A stretch of DNA of 64,000 nt from Paenibacillus dakarensis (GTDB taxonomy: Bacteria; Bacillota; Bacilli; Paenibacillales; Paenibacillaceae). Positions 1 through 7,618 of this stretch are shown piece after piece. The stretch spans positions 124,001 to 188,000 of the forward strand of contig NZ_CDSE01000007.1 of the NCBI RefSeq assembly GCF_001373415.1, given 5' to 3'. How positions within the stretch are numbered: position 1 is the stretch's first letter; the number at the start of each line of letters is the position of its first letter. The notes below the pieces were generated by a model that ran no database searches, was not told where the DNA came from, and saw only the letters and a program-made list of their open reading frames with translations. A program made the translations under genes and the position numbers.

Positions 1-653
1 TTACTTGCATCATAATCCCATTCGATCGCCGCTGCCAAATCCGGCCAGGTAGGACTTGCTGCAAAGACAGCTTTAATCATCGAAGCATGTTTGATGTCCG
101 TCGCAGCATTGATAGCCCCGACGCCGCCCTGGGAATGCCCGGAAACGCCGATGCGCTCTAAATCCACTTTGCCAAAGAAGGGGTTGCTTTCCCAGTTCGC
201 AAGCTGCGCCTGCCCGTTCATCTTCATTGCAAACCGTAGACTCATTTCGGCGGAAAATCCATTCCAGGAGTATTCCTCCTCCGTAGCCATAACGATAAAG
301 CCCCACGAGGCTAAATGCTCCAGCACCATCGTATATTTAGAGGCTTTTACACCTGTACCGTTGCAAAAAATAACAACGGGATATTTTTCATTTTTAGTTT
401 CAAGAGCGGAAGGATACCATATCTCATATTTCTTGTATGGCTGCAGTACGCTTGCTTCTTTATAAGAAACTTCATATGCACCGTTTTGCAAATATTTTGC
501 TTCTATTTCTCCACCGGTCTGCACCGTCTGCGTGTAAGTTTTCGGAACAGCTGGTCGGGATGACAGCCACAGACACCCGCCAATCAGGGCGGCGGCAAGA
601 CACAGAATCACAATCACAATAATTTTCGTATTCATTCTTTTTCTCTCTTTCAT
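1..653 (-). CDS. alpha/beta hydrolase, secreted or membrane-anchored (C-terminus off window)
   Basis: The reading frame runs leftward from an ATG at 653 to the window edge without a stop, so only about 217 residues are visible. An AAGAGGT ribosome site lies about 8 bases before the start. The N-terminus is basic (KERKR) followed by a hydrophobic segment, residues 8-30, so it is a signal peptide or anchor. The segment PVVIFCNGTG and the nucleophile elbow GHSQGG mark an alpha/beta hydrolase of the lipase/polyesterase-like group, in which the Ser of GHSQGG is catalytic and the oxyanion region lies near the NGTG turn. The Asp and His of the triad would be beyond the window. It is divergent from a TetR gene and the two share an operator-like palindrome. 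The substrate cannot be told. Confidence 0.8.
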   Translation of the reverse strand, partial: MKERKRMNTKIIVIVILCLAAALIGGCLWLSSRPAVPKTYTQTVQTGGEIEAKYLQNGAYEVSYKEASVLQPYKKYEIWYPSALETKNEKYPVVIFCNGTGVKASKYTMVLEHLASWGFIVMATEEEYSWNGFSAEMSLRFAMKMNGQAQLANWESNPFFGKVDLERIGVSGHSQGGVGAINAATDIKHASMIKAVFAASPTWPDLAAAIEWDYDAS

Positions 654-697
654 TCGTACCTCTTGATGTATATAAAATTTGAATGTATATTAGCGAT

Positions 698-711
698 GGA
701 ACGAAAGTTCC
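698..711. promoter_or_regulatory. Palindromic operator between hydrolase and TetR gene
   Basis: GGAACGAAAGTTCC is an inverted repeat (GGAAC/GTTCC, 4-base spacer) in the divergent intergenic space. The core GGAACGAAAG recurs at 768-777, where GGAACG (768-773) pairs with CGTTCC (787-792) just before the TetR start. The sites are placed for TetR control of both genes. Binding is inferred. Confidence 0.5.
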
Positions 712-795
712 AAAGCAATAATAATTTTACTGAAAAACTTCGATGAATCAAGTGATTAACTGCGATTGGAACGAAAGGGGGCAAAGCGTTCCACG

Positions 796-1326
796 ATGAA
801 AAAATACACAGAAGAAGGCAGCGATTATATACGAGCGGTCATCGGCGGGGCGGTATTCGCATTGCTTGAAAACACCAATTATGATGCTATCAAGGTGGTG
901 GATATCTATCGAAAAGCAGCTGTGGGCAAGACTACTTTTTATCGCTATTTTGGAAACAAAGACGGCAAAAAAGACGCAATGTTTTTCAACTTAAAAGAAG
1001 GATTTCTGGAATTTTGCAGAAATCACCCCGAACTTGAACAGATAGATGATCGTTTCGGCGGCTACATCTGGGAAGAAAAAGAAAAAATGAAACTGCTCAG
1101 TCGGGAAAACTGTATGGATGTACTGGACAAGCTGATTTTATCCGTTTACGGACCAAAGGACGATCAAAATGACAACATTTATTTTCACTATATGGGCGCG
1201 GGGCTCTGGATGGGACTCATTCGAGCCGTAATCCAAAATGACTTTTGTGATGAGCCACAAGTTATCCGTGAAAAATTAGCGATTGGGTTTACGCAGCTAT
1301 TTCAAAATCAGACACCGCATAATTAA
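796..1326 (+). CDS. TetR/AcrR family transcriptional regulator
   Basis: A 176-residue protein. The N-terminal 50 residues form the TetR helix-turn-helix, with the recognition part AAVGKTTFYRYFGNKDG near residues 40-56, where TTFYRYF is the family hallmark. The remainder is an all-helical ligand domain. I chose the ATG at 796. A TTG at 766 is in frame but would add ten residues before the conserved start of the domain. It is divergent from the alpha/beta hydrolase, with repeated GGAACGAAAG motifs between them, so it probably represses the hydrolase and itself. The ligand is unknown. Confidence 0.85.
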   Translation: MKKYTEEGSDYIRAVIGGAVFALLENTNYDAIKVVDIYRKAAVGKTTFYRYFGNKDGKKDAMFFNLKEGFLEFCRNHPELEQIDDRFGGYIWEEKEKMKLLSRENCMDVLDKLILSVYGPKDDQNDNIYFHYMGAGLWMGLIRAVIQNDFCDEPQVIREKLAIGFTQLFQNQTPHN

Positions 1327-1357
1327 AAGCCATATTTTTAGGAAAAGGAGGTTAATG

Positions 1358-1906
1358 ATGCTGACATCCAAACAAGAAGAAAGTTTAAGTGAATTTATGA
1401 GTAAAAATCTTAGGCATACTCCTGAGCAATATGGAGTTGAGTTAGATCATGAAGGATTCTGCCATATTCATGACCTGATTAAAGGGATTAAATCGGAGAA
1501 TAAATGGTCTGAAATTGCTGATTCCGATATCCTTCAGGTTGTAGAGAATTGTCCCAAGCAAAGATACGAGATCATCAATGGATACATAAGAGCCAATTAT
1601 GGTCATAGTGCAGGCAGGCTCGAATATAAAGAATCCACTCCGCCGGCAGTGCTCTATCACGGCACAAACACTAAGGTCGTCGACAAGATTCTGCTCGAAG
1701 GAATCAAACCCATGGGAAGAAAATACGTTCATTTATCTGAGGGCCTGGAGTTTGCAACTTTAGCTGGCAAAAGACGCGGTGAGCTGGTTATCCTCAACGT
1801 GGATACTGTAGAATCAGCAGCCAACCATGTTAAGTTCTATGTTGCCAAGCATGGTGTTTGGCTTGCTGACTATGTGCCTCCACAGTATTTATCCGTAAAA
1901 AGGTGA
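1358..1906 (+). CDS. kptA: RNA 2'-phosphotransferase, KptA/Tpt1 family
   Basis: A 182-residue protein with the features of Tpt1/KptA, which uses NAD+ to remove a 2'-phosphate from RNA and releases ADP-ribose 1'',2''-cyclic phosphate. Visible landmarks are LRHTPEQYGVELDHEGF near residues 21-37, IRANYGHS, LYHGTN near residue 100, VHLSEG, and the C-terminal VWLADYVPPQYL. These carry the Arg/His/Arg residues used for phosphate and NAD binding in the family. A strong AAGGAGG (1345-1351) precedes two ATGs. The one at 1358 has the better spacing, and 1355 is the alternative. Bacterial KptA has no known tRNA-splicing substrate, so its role may be RNA repair or ADP-ribosylation. It stands alone after the TetR gene. 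Confidence 0.9.
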   Translation: MLTSKQEESLSEFMSKNLRHTPEQYGVELDHEGFCHIHDLIKGIKSENKWSEIADSDILQVVENCPKQRYEIINGYIRANYGHSAGRLEYKESTPPAVLYHGTNTKVVDKILLEGIKPMGRKYVHLSEGLEFATLAGKRRGELVILNVDTVESAANHVKFYVAKHGVWLADYVPPQYLSVKR

Positions 1907-1949
1907 GCGTATATGTCTAACAACAAACGACGCGCATACCGGGATTTAT

Positions 1950-2090
1950 ATGGCAAATATTGAGGATTTTTTTAAATTAGATATTCCTGTCGGCACGATC
2001 ATCAACGCCACACCTTTTCCTGAAGCAAAAAACCTGCTATAAAACTAGAAATCAATTTTGGAGAAGAGATCGGGTTTAACATTCCTCAGC
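1950..2090 (+). pseudogene. 5' fragment of csaA-like tRNA-binding-domain gene, frameshifted
   Basis: From an ATG at 1950 the frame reads MANIEDFFKLDI.VGTII and A.PFPEA, the conserved start of CsaA, a small OB-fold tRNA-binding-domain chaperone. One A appears missing in the A-run near 2028, which brings in a stop. Shifting the frame continues as PAIKLEINFGEEIGF, again CsaA-like. The similarity ends around 2080-2090, where sequence resembling an alpha-galactosidase begins. A short 16-codon frame at 1914-1964 overlaps the start and is probably noise. The gene is dead. Confidence 0.75.
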
Positions 2091-2094
2091 TCAA

Positions 2095-2594
2095 ATTACA
2101 CGCCATGGGCGCCCATGTATCCGCAGTGCCGAAACATCAGGTAGGATGGGTGACCCACTCAAGATGAGAGGTGATGTGACCATGTCGGGTAATTTCTGTT
2201 GCGAAATGGACCTGACCCGGTTCAGCGAAAAGAAAAGGAGCTGGCAAAAGAGCAAGTCCGGCGTTATAAAGAAATCCGCGGATTGGTGCAGCAAGGAGAG
2301 CTATATCGCCTGGTCAGCCCATTCGCCGGTCACGAAGCCGCCTGGATGTTCGTGTCTGATGATCGGAGCGAAGCGCTTGTAATCTACTTCAAGGTCCTGG
2401 CAGAGCCGAATGCGCCGCAGCGCAAACTGCAGCTGAAAGGCTTGAATCCTGCATTAAGTTATCAGGCTGAAGATAGCGGGCTTGTCCTGAATGGAGACCG
2501 GCTGATGGAGATCGTACTTACGATTTCAACAGAGCTTGGTGATCATTATAGCTATTCCGTTCACCTGAAAGCTGTCAACAGTCCTTCAACCTAG
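2095..2594 (+). pseudogene. 3' fragment of GH36 alpha-galactosidase, at least two frameshifts
   Basis: Three consecutive frames together spell the C-terminal part of a GH36 alpha-galactosidase: MGAHVSAVP.HQVG, then PLKMRGDVTMSGNF..EMDLTRFSE, then KEKELAKEQVRRYKEIRGLVQQGELYRLVSPFAG and the C-terminal beta-sandwich. Shifts lie near 2152 and 2230. The catalytic barrel is absent. Streptococcal msm operons include an alpha-galactosidase gene (aga), so this may be the relic of the missing member of the msm-like operon at 7.6-15 kb. It abuts the csaA fragment, so a deletion probably joined the two. Confidence 0.8.
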
Positions 2595-2611
2595 GTTGGA
2601 TAGACAAACTA

Positions 2612-2664
2612 AGGCCCGTAAGATGAATACTTTTTAAGTGCCGTCTTACGGGTCCTTTGTTTAT
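2612..2664 (+). terminator. Rho-independent terminator after the GH36 remnant
   Basis: The arms GGCCCGTAAGATG and CGTCTTACGGGTCC pair around a 17-base loop and are followed by TTTGTTTATT. The terminator has outlived its gene. Confidence 0.7.
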
Positions 2665-2677
2665 TGTGAGCGGCTGC

Positions 2678-2720
2678 GAGCAGAAGAGATGTCATACAAC
2701 ATCTTTTCTGCTCTTTTATT
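2678..2720 (+). terminator. Second intrinsic terminator
   Basis: GAGCAGAAGAGATG pairs with CATCTTTTCTGCTC around an 8-base loop, followed by TTTTATTT. Confidence 0.7.
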
Positions 2721-2891
2721 TCATATATAAATTCATAAGTATTGTAGGGGGAAATCTAATATGATACGATCCGTAAGATACTGTTCAAAACTATTAAATT
2801 CTTGTAACAGTGATTAAACGCGCAAATTATAATCGGAGGATGGTGAACTGCTGCTTACATACACAGTTTTTTTTATTTTCTTTTACATATA

Positions 2892-3479
2892 ATGATTACT
2901 ATTTCTACAGGAGTTGACAGACGTTATGAAAAAATGATGATTTTTACGTGCATGATTGTAATTGTGATATTGGCAGGATGCGGTTCAAAATCGGGTGATA
3001 AAGCAGCGGGTCCTGCAACCATGAAGACGGAAGGGAAAATATATGAGCAGGATTTTGGATCAAAATTCGAATATTATAGAACAAATGCAGTAAACAAGGT
3101 TACCTCCAGGGTCGCAATTACGCTAAGTGCACCAGAGGTGGTAAAAGAAAGAACTGATGAAGAAGCTAAGAATAGCGATACAGATTATGTAAAAGTTTTT
3201 GTGAAGGCAGAGAATGTAGGAGATGGAAATTCAACGGATATGGCTATTCGTTGGTCAAGCTTTAAAGCTTACGATGCCAACGGTAAAGAGATATCTACGT
3301 TTAGTTATACAGAAGGGTATTTGGAAGACGAATTTGAGCCCGTAGAACTGCGTCCTGGCGGGAAAAATGAAGGATTTATGTATATCCCAATTTTAGAAGG
3401 AGAAATACCTGCCGAAATCATTTATTTTGATTCTACTCTTAAAGGGGCATATACGAATCAATTCGTTTTTAAATTATAG
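2892..3479 (+). CDS. Lipoprotein with DUF4352-like beta-sandwich, start uncertain
   Basis: 195 residues from the ATG at 2892. A hydrophobic stretch ends in the lipobox VILAGC, so the Cys would be lipidated on the outer membrane face. The body (YVKVFVKAENVGDGNSTD, SSFKAYDANGKEIST, LRPGGKNEGFMYIP) has the pattern of a DUF4352/telokin-like immunoglobulin fold. The start is awkward. The ATG at 2926, which has an AGGAG at 2909-2913, is followed by six A's and then TGA. One more A would give MKKMMIFTC and run into the lipobox. The present in-frame starts (2892, 2934) have poor ribosome sites. It may therefore be translated weakly or be inactivated at the start. Confidence 0.6.
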   Translation: MITISTGVDRRYEKMMIFTCMIVIVILAGCGSKSGDKAAGPATMKTEGKIYEQDFGSKFEYYRTNAVNKVTSRVAITLSAPEVVKERTDEEAKNSDTDYVKVFVKAENVGDGNSTDMAIRWSSFKAYDANGKEISTFSYTEGYLEDEFEPVELRPGGKNEGFMYIPILEGEIPAEIIYFDSTLKGAYTNQFVFKL

Positions 3480-3614
3480 TACGCTGTTTCATATCCTTTT
3501 ATTATTTCGTAACCCCAAACGCTCCGTCCTTGCGCTATAATGTATGAACATATGGAAATGTTTAGGATAAACAAAATGTGGTAAATACATGCTACAAGGA
3601 GGAGTAGATCTGTT

Positions 3615-4211
3615 ATGAAGAAAATCATAAATTCCAAAAAAATACTGCTGGCAACCGCCATGGCCGCCGTCGTCGGGTTGGGCTCTATCGGAGCGGAGCA
3701 AGCGATATTACCGGGCCACCAGGTGAATGCCGCGCCTGCAAGCGTAAGCGATAAGGATGTTCCAACACCATTGAAAGCGTTGAGAAGCTTTTATAAGCCT
3801 GCCTTAAAAGGCCAATTCCCGGGAGCGGTGAGCGGACTCACGGTCGGTAAAAGCACCAGACAGGATGTCATCCAAAAGCTCGGAAAACCTTCGCAGCCGC
3901 GTAAAACGACAAGCTCGTTTGACGTTTATGGCGCGCATATGGGGAATCCCGGATATGCTATCTCTTACAATAAGTCAAACAAAATCCAGGAAATGCGCTA
4001 CTACGGGACGAATGTGGAACGTCACACCAATATCGGGGGCATTACGATGAGATTGGTCAAGCAGAACTGGTACGCCCCTAACTCCGTGAGCAATTTTAAG
4101 AACGGAAAAAAAACACAAACCAAGCTAACCTATAACCGCGGTGAGTATAAAATTGAATTCATCTTCAATAGCAGTACCGATCTGGATCACATCAACCTGT
4201 TGAAAAGATAA
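3615..4211 (+). CDS. Secreted YjgB-family protein (DUF4309)
   Basis: 198 residues. The N-terminus has a basic start, a hydrophobic core and a signal-peptidase-like site near HQVNAAPA, so the protein is exported. The mature part contains LKGQFPGAVSGLTVGKSTRQDVIQKLGKP and a GYAISYNKSNKIQEMRYYG strand, which is the DUF4309 layout of B. subtilis YjgB. The function is unknown. AAGGAGGAG lies 10 bases before the ATG. A decayed copy of its middle part is found at 5067-5130. It is monocistronic, with a terminator directly after it. Confidence 0.8.
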   Translation: MKKIINSKKILLATAMAAVVGLGSIGAEQAILPGHQVNAAPASVSDKDVPTPLKALRSFYKPALKGQFPGAVSGLTVGKSTRQDVIQKLGKPSQPRKTTSSFDVYGAHMGNPGYAISYNKSNKIQEMRYYGTNVERHTNIGGITMRLVKQNWYAPNSVSNFKNGKKTQTKLTYNRGEYKIEFIFNSSTDLDHINLLKR

Positions 4212-4224
4212 TACCGAGTATAGT

Positions 4225-4259
4225 ACCCAGTGCTTTTTGGTGCTGGGTTTCTTGTTTTT
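4225..4259 (+). terminator. Terminator of the YjgB-like gene
   Basis: ACCCAG-GC pairs with GC-TGGGT around a T-rich loop, followed by TTCTTGTTTTT. Confidence 0.75.
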
Positions 4260-4392
4260 AGAGAGTTTTAGAACCAGGTAAACTAGAAATTTCGAAAAAT
4301 ATCCCCAATCCCCTCCGTGCAGCTCCATCAAGATATGTTACTCTAATGCCATCCCCGGCAGGGGAGATAAAATGAGTTTGGAGGTTATCAAA

Positions 4393-4767
4393 ATGGCAGA
4401 AACGCAGGATATTTTGGAGTGGACGCTGATAGCGGAGTGCCCCATTCCGCAAGATGTGACCCCACTGCTTGTTCCCGGGGAAGTGCCGGTCGCGGCTTAC
4501 AAAACTCTTCGAGACAGTGCAATCTTCACCAATAAACGATTGATCGTCAGGGATGCGCAAGGCATTACGGGGAGAAAAGTAGAGATTTACTCTTTACCTT
4601 ACTCGTCCATCAACATGTGGTCTACAGAGAACGCAGGAAGACTTTTGGATACGAGCGCAGAAGTTGAAATGTGGACGCGTGCAGGTCAAATTAAAGTTAA
4701 ACTGCAAAGAGGGGTCGATATCCGAAAGTTTGATATGCTGATTGCCAATGCACTTTTGAGGGATTGA
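4393..4767 (+). CDS. Bacterial PH-domain protein (bPH_1 type)
   Basis: 124 residues from the ATG at 4393, which has GGAGGT seven bases upstream. An ATG at 4372 with its own GGGGAG site is a possible alternative. The sequence FTNKRLIVRDAQGITGRKVEIYSLPYSSINMWSTENAG is the diagnostic strand pattern of the bacterial pleckstrin-homology domain bPH_1, and AEVEMWTRAGQIKVKL and VDIRKFDMLIA complete it. No membrane segment is seen, so it is cytoplasmic. Members are widespread in Bacilli and their role is not settled. Confidence 0.85.
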   Translation: MAETQDILEWTLIAECPIPQDVTPLLVPGEVPVAAYKTLRDSAIFTNKRLIVRDAQGITGRKVEIYSLPYSSINMWSTENAGRLLDTSAEVEMWTRAGQIKVKLQRGVDIRKFDMLIANALLRD

Positions 4768-4825
4768 GCCCAAATCTTAATACGGCGAATTGAAATTTTG
4801 CGTAATGACAGTTCGCCTCATCCAA

Positions 4826-4850
4826 GAACCCGCTCATTGAGCGGGTTCCT
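4826..4850. terminator. Terminator of the recurring CCCGCTCA-TGAGCGGG family
   Basis: GAACCCGCTC-ATT-GAGCGGGTTC, followed by a short T-poor tail. Very similar hairpins occur at 7352-7380, 15057-15083 and about 29200-29228. Confidence 0.7.
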
Positions 4851-5066
4851 TACATTTGAACTTGAAATGATTTTTCAATCAAAACCTAACGTTTGTTGAC
4901 TATAGTATCAAGAGTTTCTCGTCTAGATAAAAGCATTTTAATTACATTAAGATAAATGTATAAAGAACAAGAGTGCGAACGCGTTGGCGTAAGCAGGTAG
5001 CGGAGCTGACAAATTTGGACTGCCGACGATCGTATGGTACATACTTTTTTGTTTTTACCGATGTTA

Positions 5067-5130
5067 TATAACCCTGCCTTGAATGGCCAATTCCCCGGGT
5101 CGGTGAGAGAGCTCAGCTTGTAAAAGAACC
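5067..5130 (+). pseudogene. Remnant of a second YjgB-like gene
   Basis: About 64 bases closely match 3793-3857 inside the YjgB-like gene (for example CCAATTCCCC.GG against CCAATTCCCGGG, then GTAAAAG.ACC in both). No coding frame survives. It lies directly before a remnant of the DUF4838-like gene. Confidence 0.7.
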
Positions 5131-5145
5131 AACTTGCCTGTATTC

Positions 5146-5366
5146 CCATTTTTCCATGCCCGAGCTATCGATCCAGAAATGACACAAGCAACACCGGAAC
5201 GAGCCACATTGATTATTGTCTTGTTATGAAGGAGTCCCTAGACAATCGATATTAGAACCATTTGAACTTGATCCTAAAAGGCAGTTCTTACCGAAGTGCA
5301 CTGCACCTCATGAATCATGCTGGTGAAAATGAGCCGTGCTGGCTTAAAAAGCTAGCGGAGTAACAG
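5146..5366 (+). pseudogene. Decayed 3' end of a DUF4838-like glycosidase gene
   Basis: This stretch matches about 28936-29146, the 3' end of the intact gene at 27491-29146. Shared runs are GATCCGGAAATG-like, ACACAAGCAACACC, GATTATTG, CTTGATCC, ACCGAAGTGC-like, CTGGCTTAA and the terminal GCGGAGTA. Indels break every frame. It shows that a second copy of the gene existed here. Confidence 0.75.
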
Positions 5367-5369
5367 GTG

Positions 5370-5720
5370 CTGGCATTGAGGTTTTCATATTGTATTGAAA
5401 CAAGGTCTTATGAGTTGTTAGCTTCATGTTTAGTAGATAGTTTTATTAACATCTTTTCTAGCTAATTATAACGTTTCACGTACTGGTTAATTGTAAAAGT
5501 ATATAAATTTCACAACCGTTTGTACCAATCAATATAATTATTTCATTTTGGATTCTTTTTTAGTTAAATACCTAGTTGATGCATATCTAAGAGTCTAAGT
5601 AACTAGTTCTAAAGTTCCATACCGCCTAGAAATTTAATCCTTATTAGGTATAATAGTACATAGATAAATGATGGATTTGAAATAATAAATATACATTTTC
5701 AAGAAAATTAATTAATGGAA
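5370..5720. other. AT-rich spacer without recognised gene
   Basis: About 350 bases between the pseudogene debris and the Mrr-type gene. I see no credible frame, hairpin or repeat. The composition is AT-rich like the downstream gene, suggesting that it entered with it. Confidence 0.5.
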
Positions 5721-5734
5721 AAGGGGAGATTGTG

Positions 5735-7324
5735 TTGGCGAGAAGAAGTGGTCTTATAGCTACAATTGCGAGAGAAGCCGCAAGGCAGGCAAGAATAAAT
5801 GAGTCGGAGAGAAAACGATATGAACGTGAACAAATTAGAATTGCAAAAGAGCTGCAAAGACAACAGATTCAGAATGAAAAGGAAGCCAAATTACGTTATA
5901 TAGAAAGCAGATTAGAGGAAACAGATGATTTGAATAATGAACTCGCTGAGAAATTAGAGGGATTATACGGTATATTAGATCACACCTTACAGGTGGATGA
6001 TATGGTTTCATTTTCTTCATTGAAAATTAATGAAAAGTTTAAAGATTTTAATGTACCTATTAATATTTCTAATCCGTTAGCTAGACCCCAGTTAGATGAT
6101 TATATCAGTAAGATAAAGCCACCAAATCTTTTTACAAAGTTAATACCTGGCTCGGAAAAGAAATATCAAAGAGATCTTAAAGAAGCAAAACAACAATTTG
6201 AGACTGATTTTGTTCTGTACGAAGAAAAAGAAAATGAAAGATTAGTTATATTGGACAAGTTAAAGGCAGAATATGATCATGAAAAGTCTATGTTTGAGTT
6301 AAAAGTTAGAGATAGAAATCTAGAGATTGATGAATTTGAGGAGAGTTATCGAAAAGGTGAAAGTGAAGCAGTTATAGCATATAACACCATGGTGCTTGAA
6401 CGTTCTGAATATCCAACCGGATTCCCTCAAATTTTCCGACTAGCATATATACCAGATTCAAGAGAATTAGTAATTGATTACGAACTTCCAAATAAAGATA
6501 TTGTGCCAACAGTAATGGAATATAAGTATGTAAAGACAAAAGATGAGATAAGTGAAAAGTCTAGAAAAATTCAAGATATTAAGAATATTTATTCAGACGT
6601 TGTAGCGGGTTTAACTCTTCGAACCATTCACGAGGTATTAGAGGCTGATCAGGGAAATGTTATTGATGTTGTAGTTTTAAGTGCTTATGTGCATTCGATA
6701 GATCCTGCTACGGGAAAAGATATCACTCCATACCTCATTTCAATTCGTGTTACGAAGGAAAAATTTGAGGAACTTGACTTGAATCGTGTGGAAAAATCAG
6801 TATGTTTGCGAAACCTAGGAGCTCAGGTGTCCCCTCGACCTGCTGAACTACAAGCTGTAAAACCAGTTGTGGAGTTTGATATGGTTGATAAACGCTTTGT
6901 TGATCATGAAGATATGCTCGGAACATTGCAAGATCTCCCCAATTTAATGGAGCTGACTCCATATGAGTTTGAAATGTTAGTTACAGATTTATTCGCGAGA
7001 ATGGGATTAGATGCAAAATTAACTCGTTCATCAAAAGATGGTGGTGTTGATTGTGTTGCCTTCGATACCAGACCTATTGTAGGTGGTAAAGTAGTAATAC
7101 AGGCAAAACGTTATAAAAACACTGTAGGTGTTTCAGCTGTAAGGGATTTGTATGGGACAATGTTAAATGAGGGTGCAAATAAAGGGATTTTAGTCACAAC
7201 AAAAAGCTATGGTCCAGATGCCTACGATTTTGCAAAGGATAAGCCTATTGAGTTGATAGATGGTGGAGGGTTGCTCTACCTATTGGAACAGAATGGAATT
7301 AGAGCGAGGATTCTTTTTGAATAA
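5735..7324 (+). CDS. Mrr-type restriction endonuclease-like protein with coiled coils
   Basis: About 529 residues, starting at TTG 5735 (AGGGGAG six bases upstream) or at the adjacent GTG 5732. Residues 10-70 and 135-215 are long charged heptad-like helices. Residues 400-529 form an Mrr_cat nuclease fold: LTPYEFEMLVTDLFARMG, then SSKDGGVDCVAFD and VVIQAKRYKN, the D-x(n)-QAK metal site, then GVSAVRDLYGTM and GILVTTKSYGPDAYDFA. Mrr-type nucleases cut modified DNA or act in other defence settings. Here the long N-terminus may sense or assemble. The gene is clearly AT-richer than its neighbours and stands between pseudogene debris and a terminator, consistent with horizontal transfer. No methylase is nearby, which fits type IV-like activity. 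Confidence 0.8.
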   Translation: MARRSGLIATIAREAARQARINESERKRYEREQIRIAKELQRQQIQNEKEAKLRYIESRLEETDDLNNELAEKLEGLYGILDHTLQVDDMVSFSSLKINEKFKDFNVPINISNPLARPQLDDYISKIKPPNLFTKLIPGSEKKYQRDLKEAKQQFETDFVLYEEKENERLVILDKLKAEYDHEKSMFELKVRDRNLEIDEFEESYRKGESEAVIAYNTMVLERSEYPTGFPQIFRLAYIPDSRELVIDYELPNKDIVPTVMEYKYVKTKDEISEKSRKIQDIKNIYSDVVAGLTLRTIHEVLEADQGNVIDVVVLSAYVHSIDPATGKDITPYLISIRVTKEKFEELDLNRVEKSVCLRNLGAQVSPRPAELQAVKPVVEFDMVDKRFVDHEDMLGTLQDLPNLMELTPYEFEMLVTDLFARMGLDAKLTRSSKDGGVDCVAFDTRPIVGGKVVIQAKRYKNTVGVSAVRDLYGTMLNEGANKGILVTTKSYGPDAYDFAKDKPIELIDGGGLLYLLEQNGIRARILFE

Positions 7325-7351
7325 TCAATTATGAAGAGAACCTAAACAATA

Positions 7352-7380
7352 CGAAAACCCGCTCAATTGGCGGGTTTTCG
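7352..7380. terminator. Terminator after the Mrr-type gene
   Basis: CGAAAACCCGC pairs with GCGGGTTTTCG around TCAATTG. It is a member of the recurring CCCGCTCA hairpin family. Confidence 0.75.
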
Positions 7381-7526
7381 CATTATTAATGGGACGAAGT
7401 TAAAACATACAGCCCTAGCTTCGTTTAATTGTGAATTGCCTCTTCATGATTCGCTCGCCTCCATACATACCATCAAAAAATCGACCTTGATTAAACTAAA
7501 AAAAGAAGGGGCTATTAAAAACATTC

Positions 7527-7555
7527 TTGACTAGTCAAAGAAGCGGGTGTACTAT
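7527..7555 (+). promoter_or_regulatory. Sigma-A promoter of the LacI-family gene
   Basis: TTGACT (7527-7532), 17-base spacer, TACTAT (7550-7555). The LacI-type operator begins three bases further on, so bound repressor would block this promoter. Confidence 0.75.
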
Positions 7556-7557
7556 TG

Positions 7558-7571
7558 TGGTATCGATTTCA
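7558..7571. promoter_or_regulatory. LacI-type operator, copy 1
   Basis: TGGTATCGATTTCA is an imperfect palindrome with the central CG typical of LacI/GalR operators. An identical 14-mer occurs at 8674-8687 before the binding-protein gene. Two identical copies before the regulator and its presumed target indicate autoregulated control of the sugar operon. Confidence 0.7.
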
Positions 7572-7618
7572 TAAAGTAATGTAATCTCAACTTAAGTGAC
7601 AAAGTGAGGTGAATTATT

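Noticed and set aside
4886..5149. Minus-strand 87-codon frame in the 5-kb spacer
   Set aside because: It runs across the YjgB relic in the wrong direction and has no family features.
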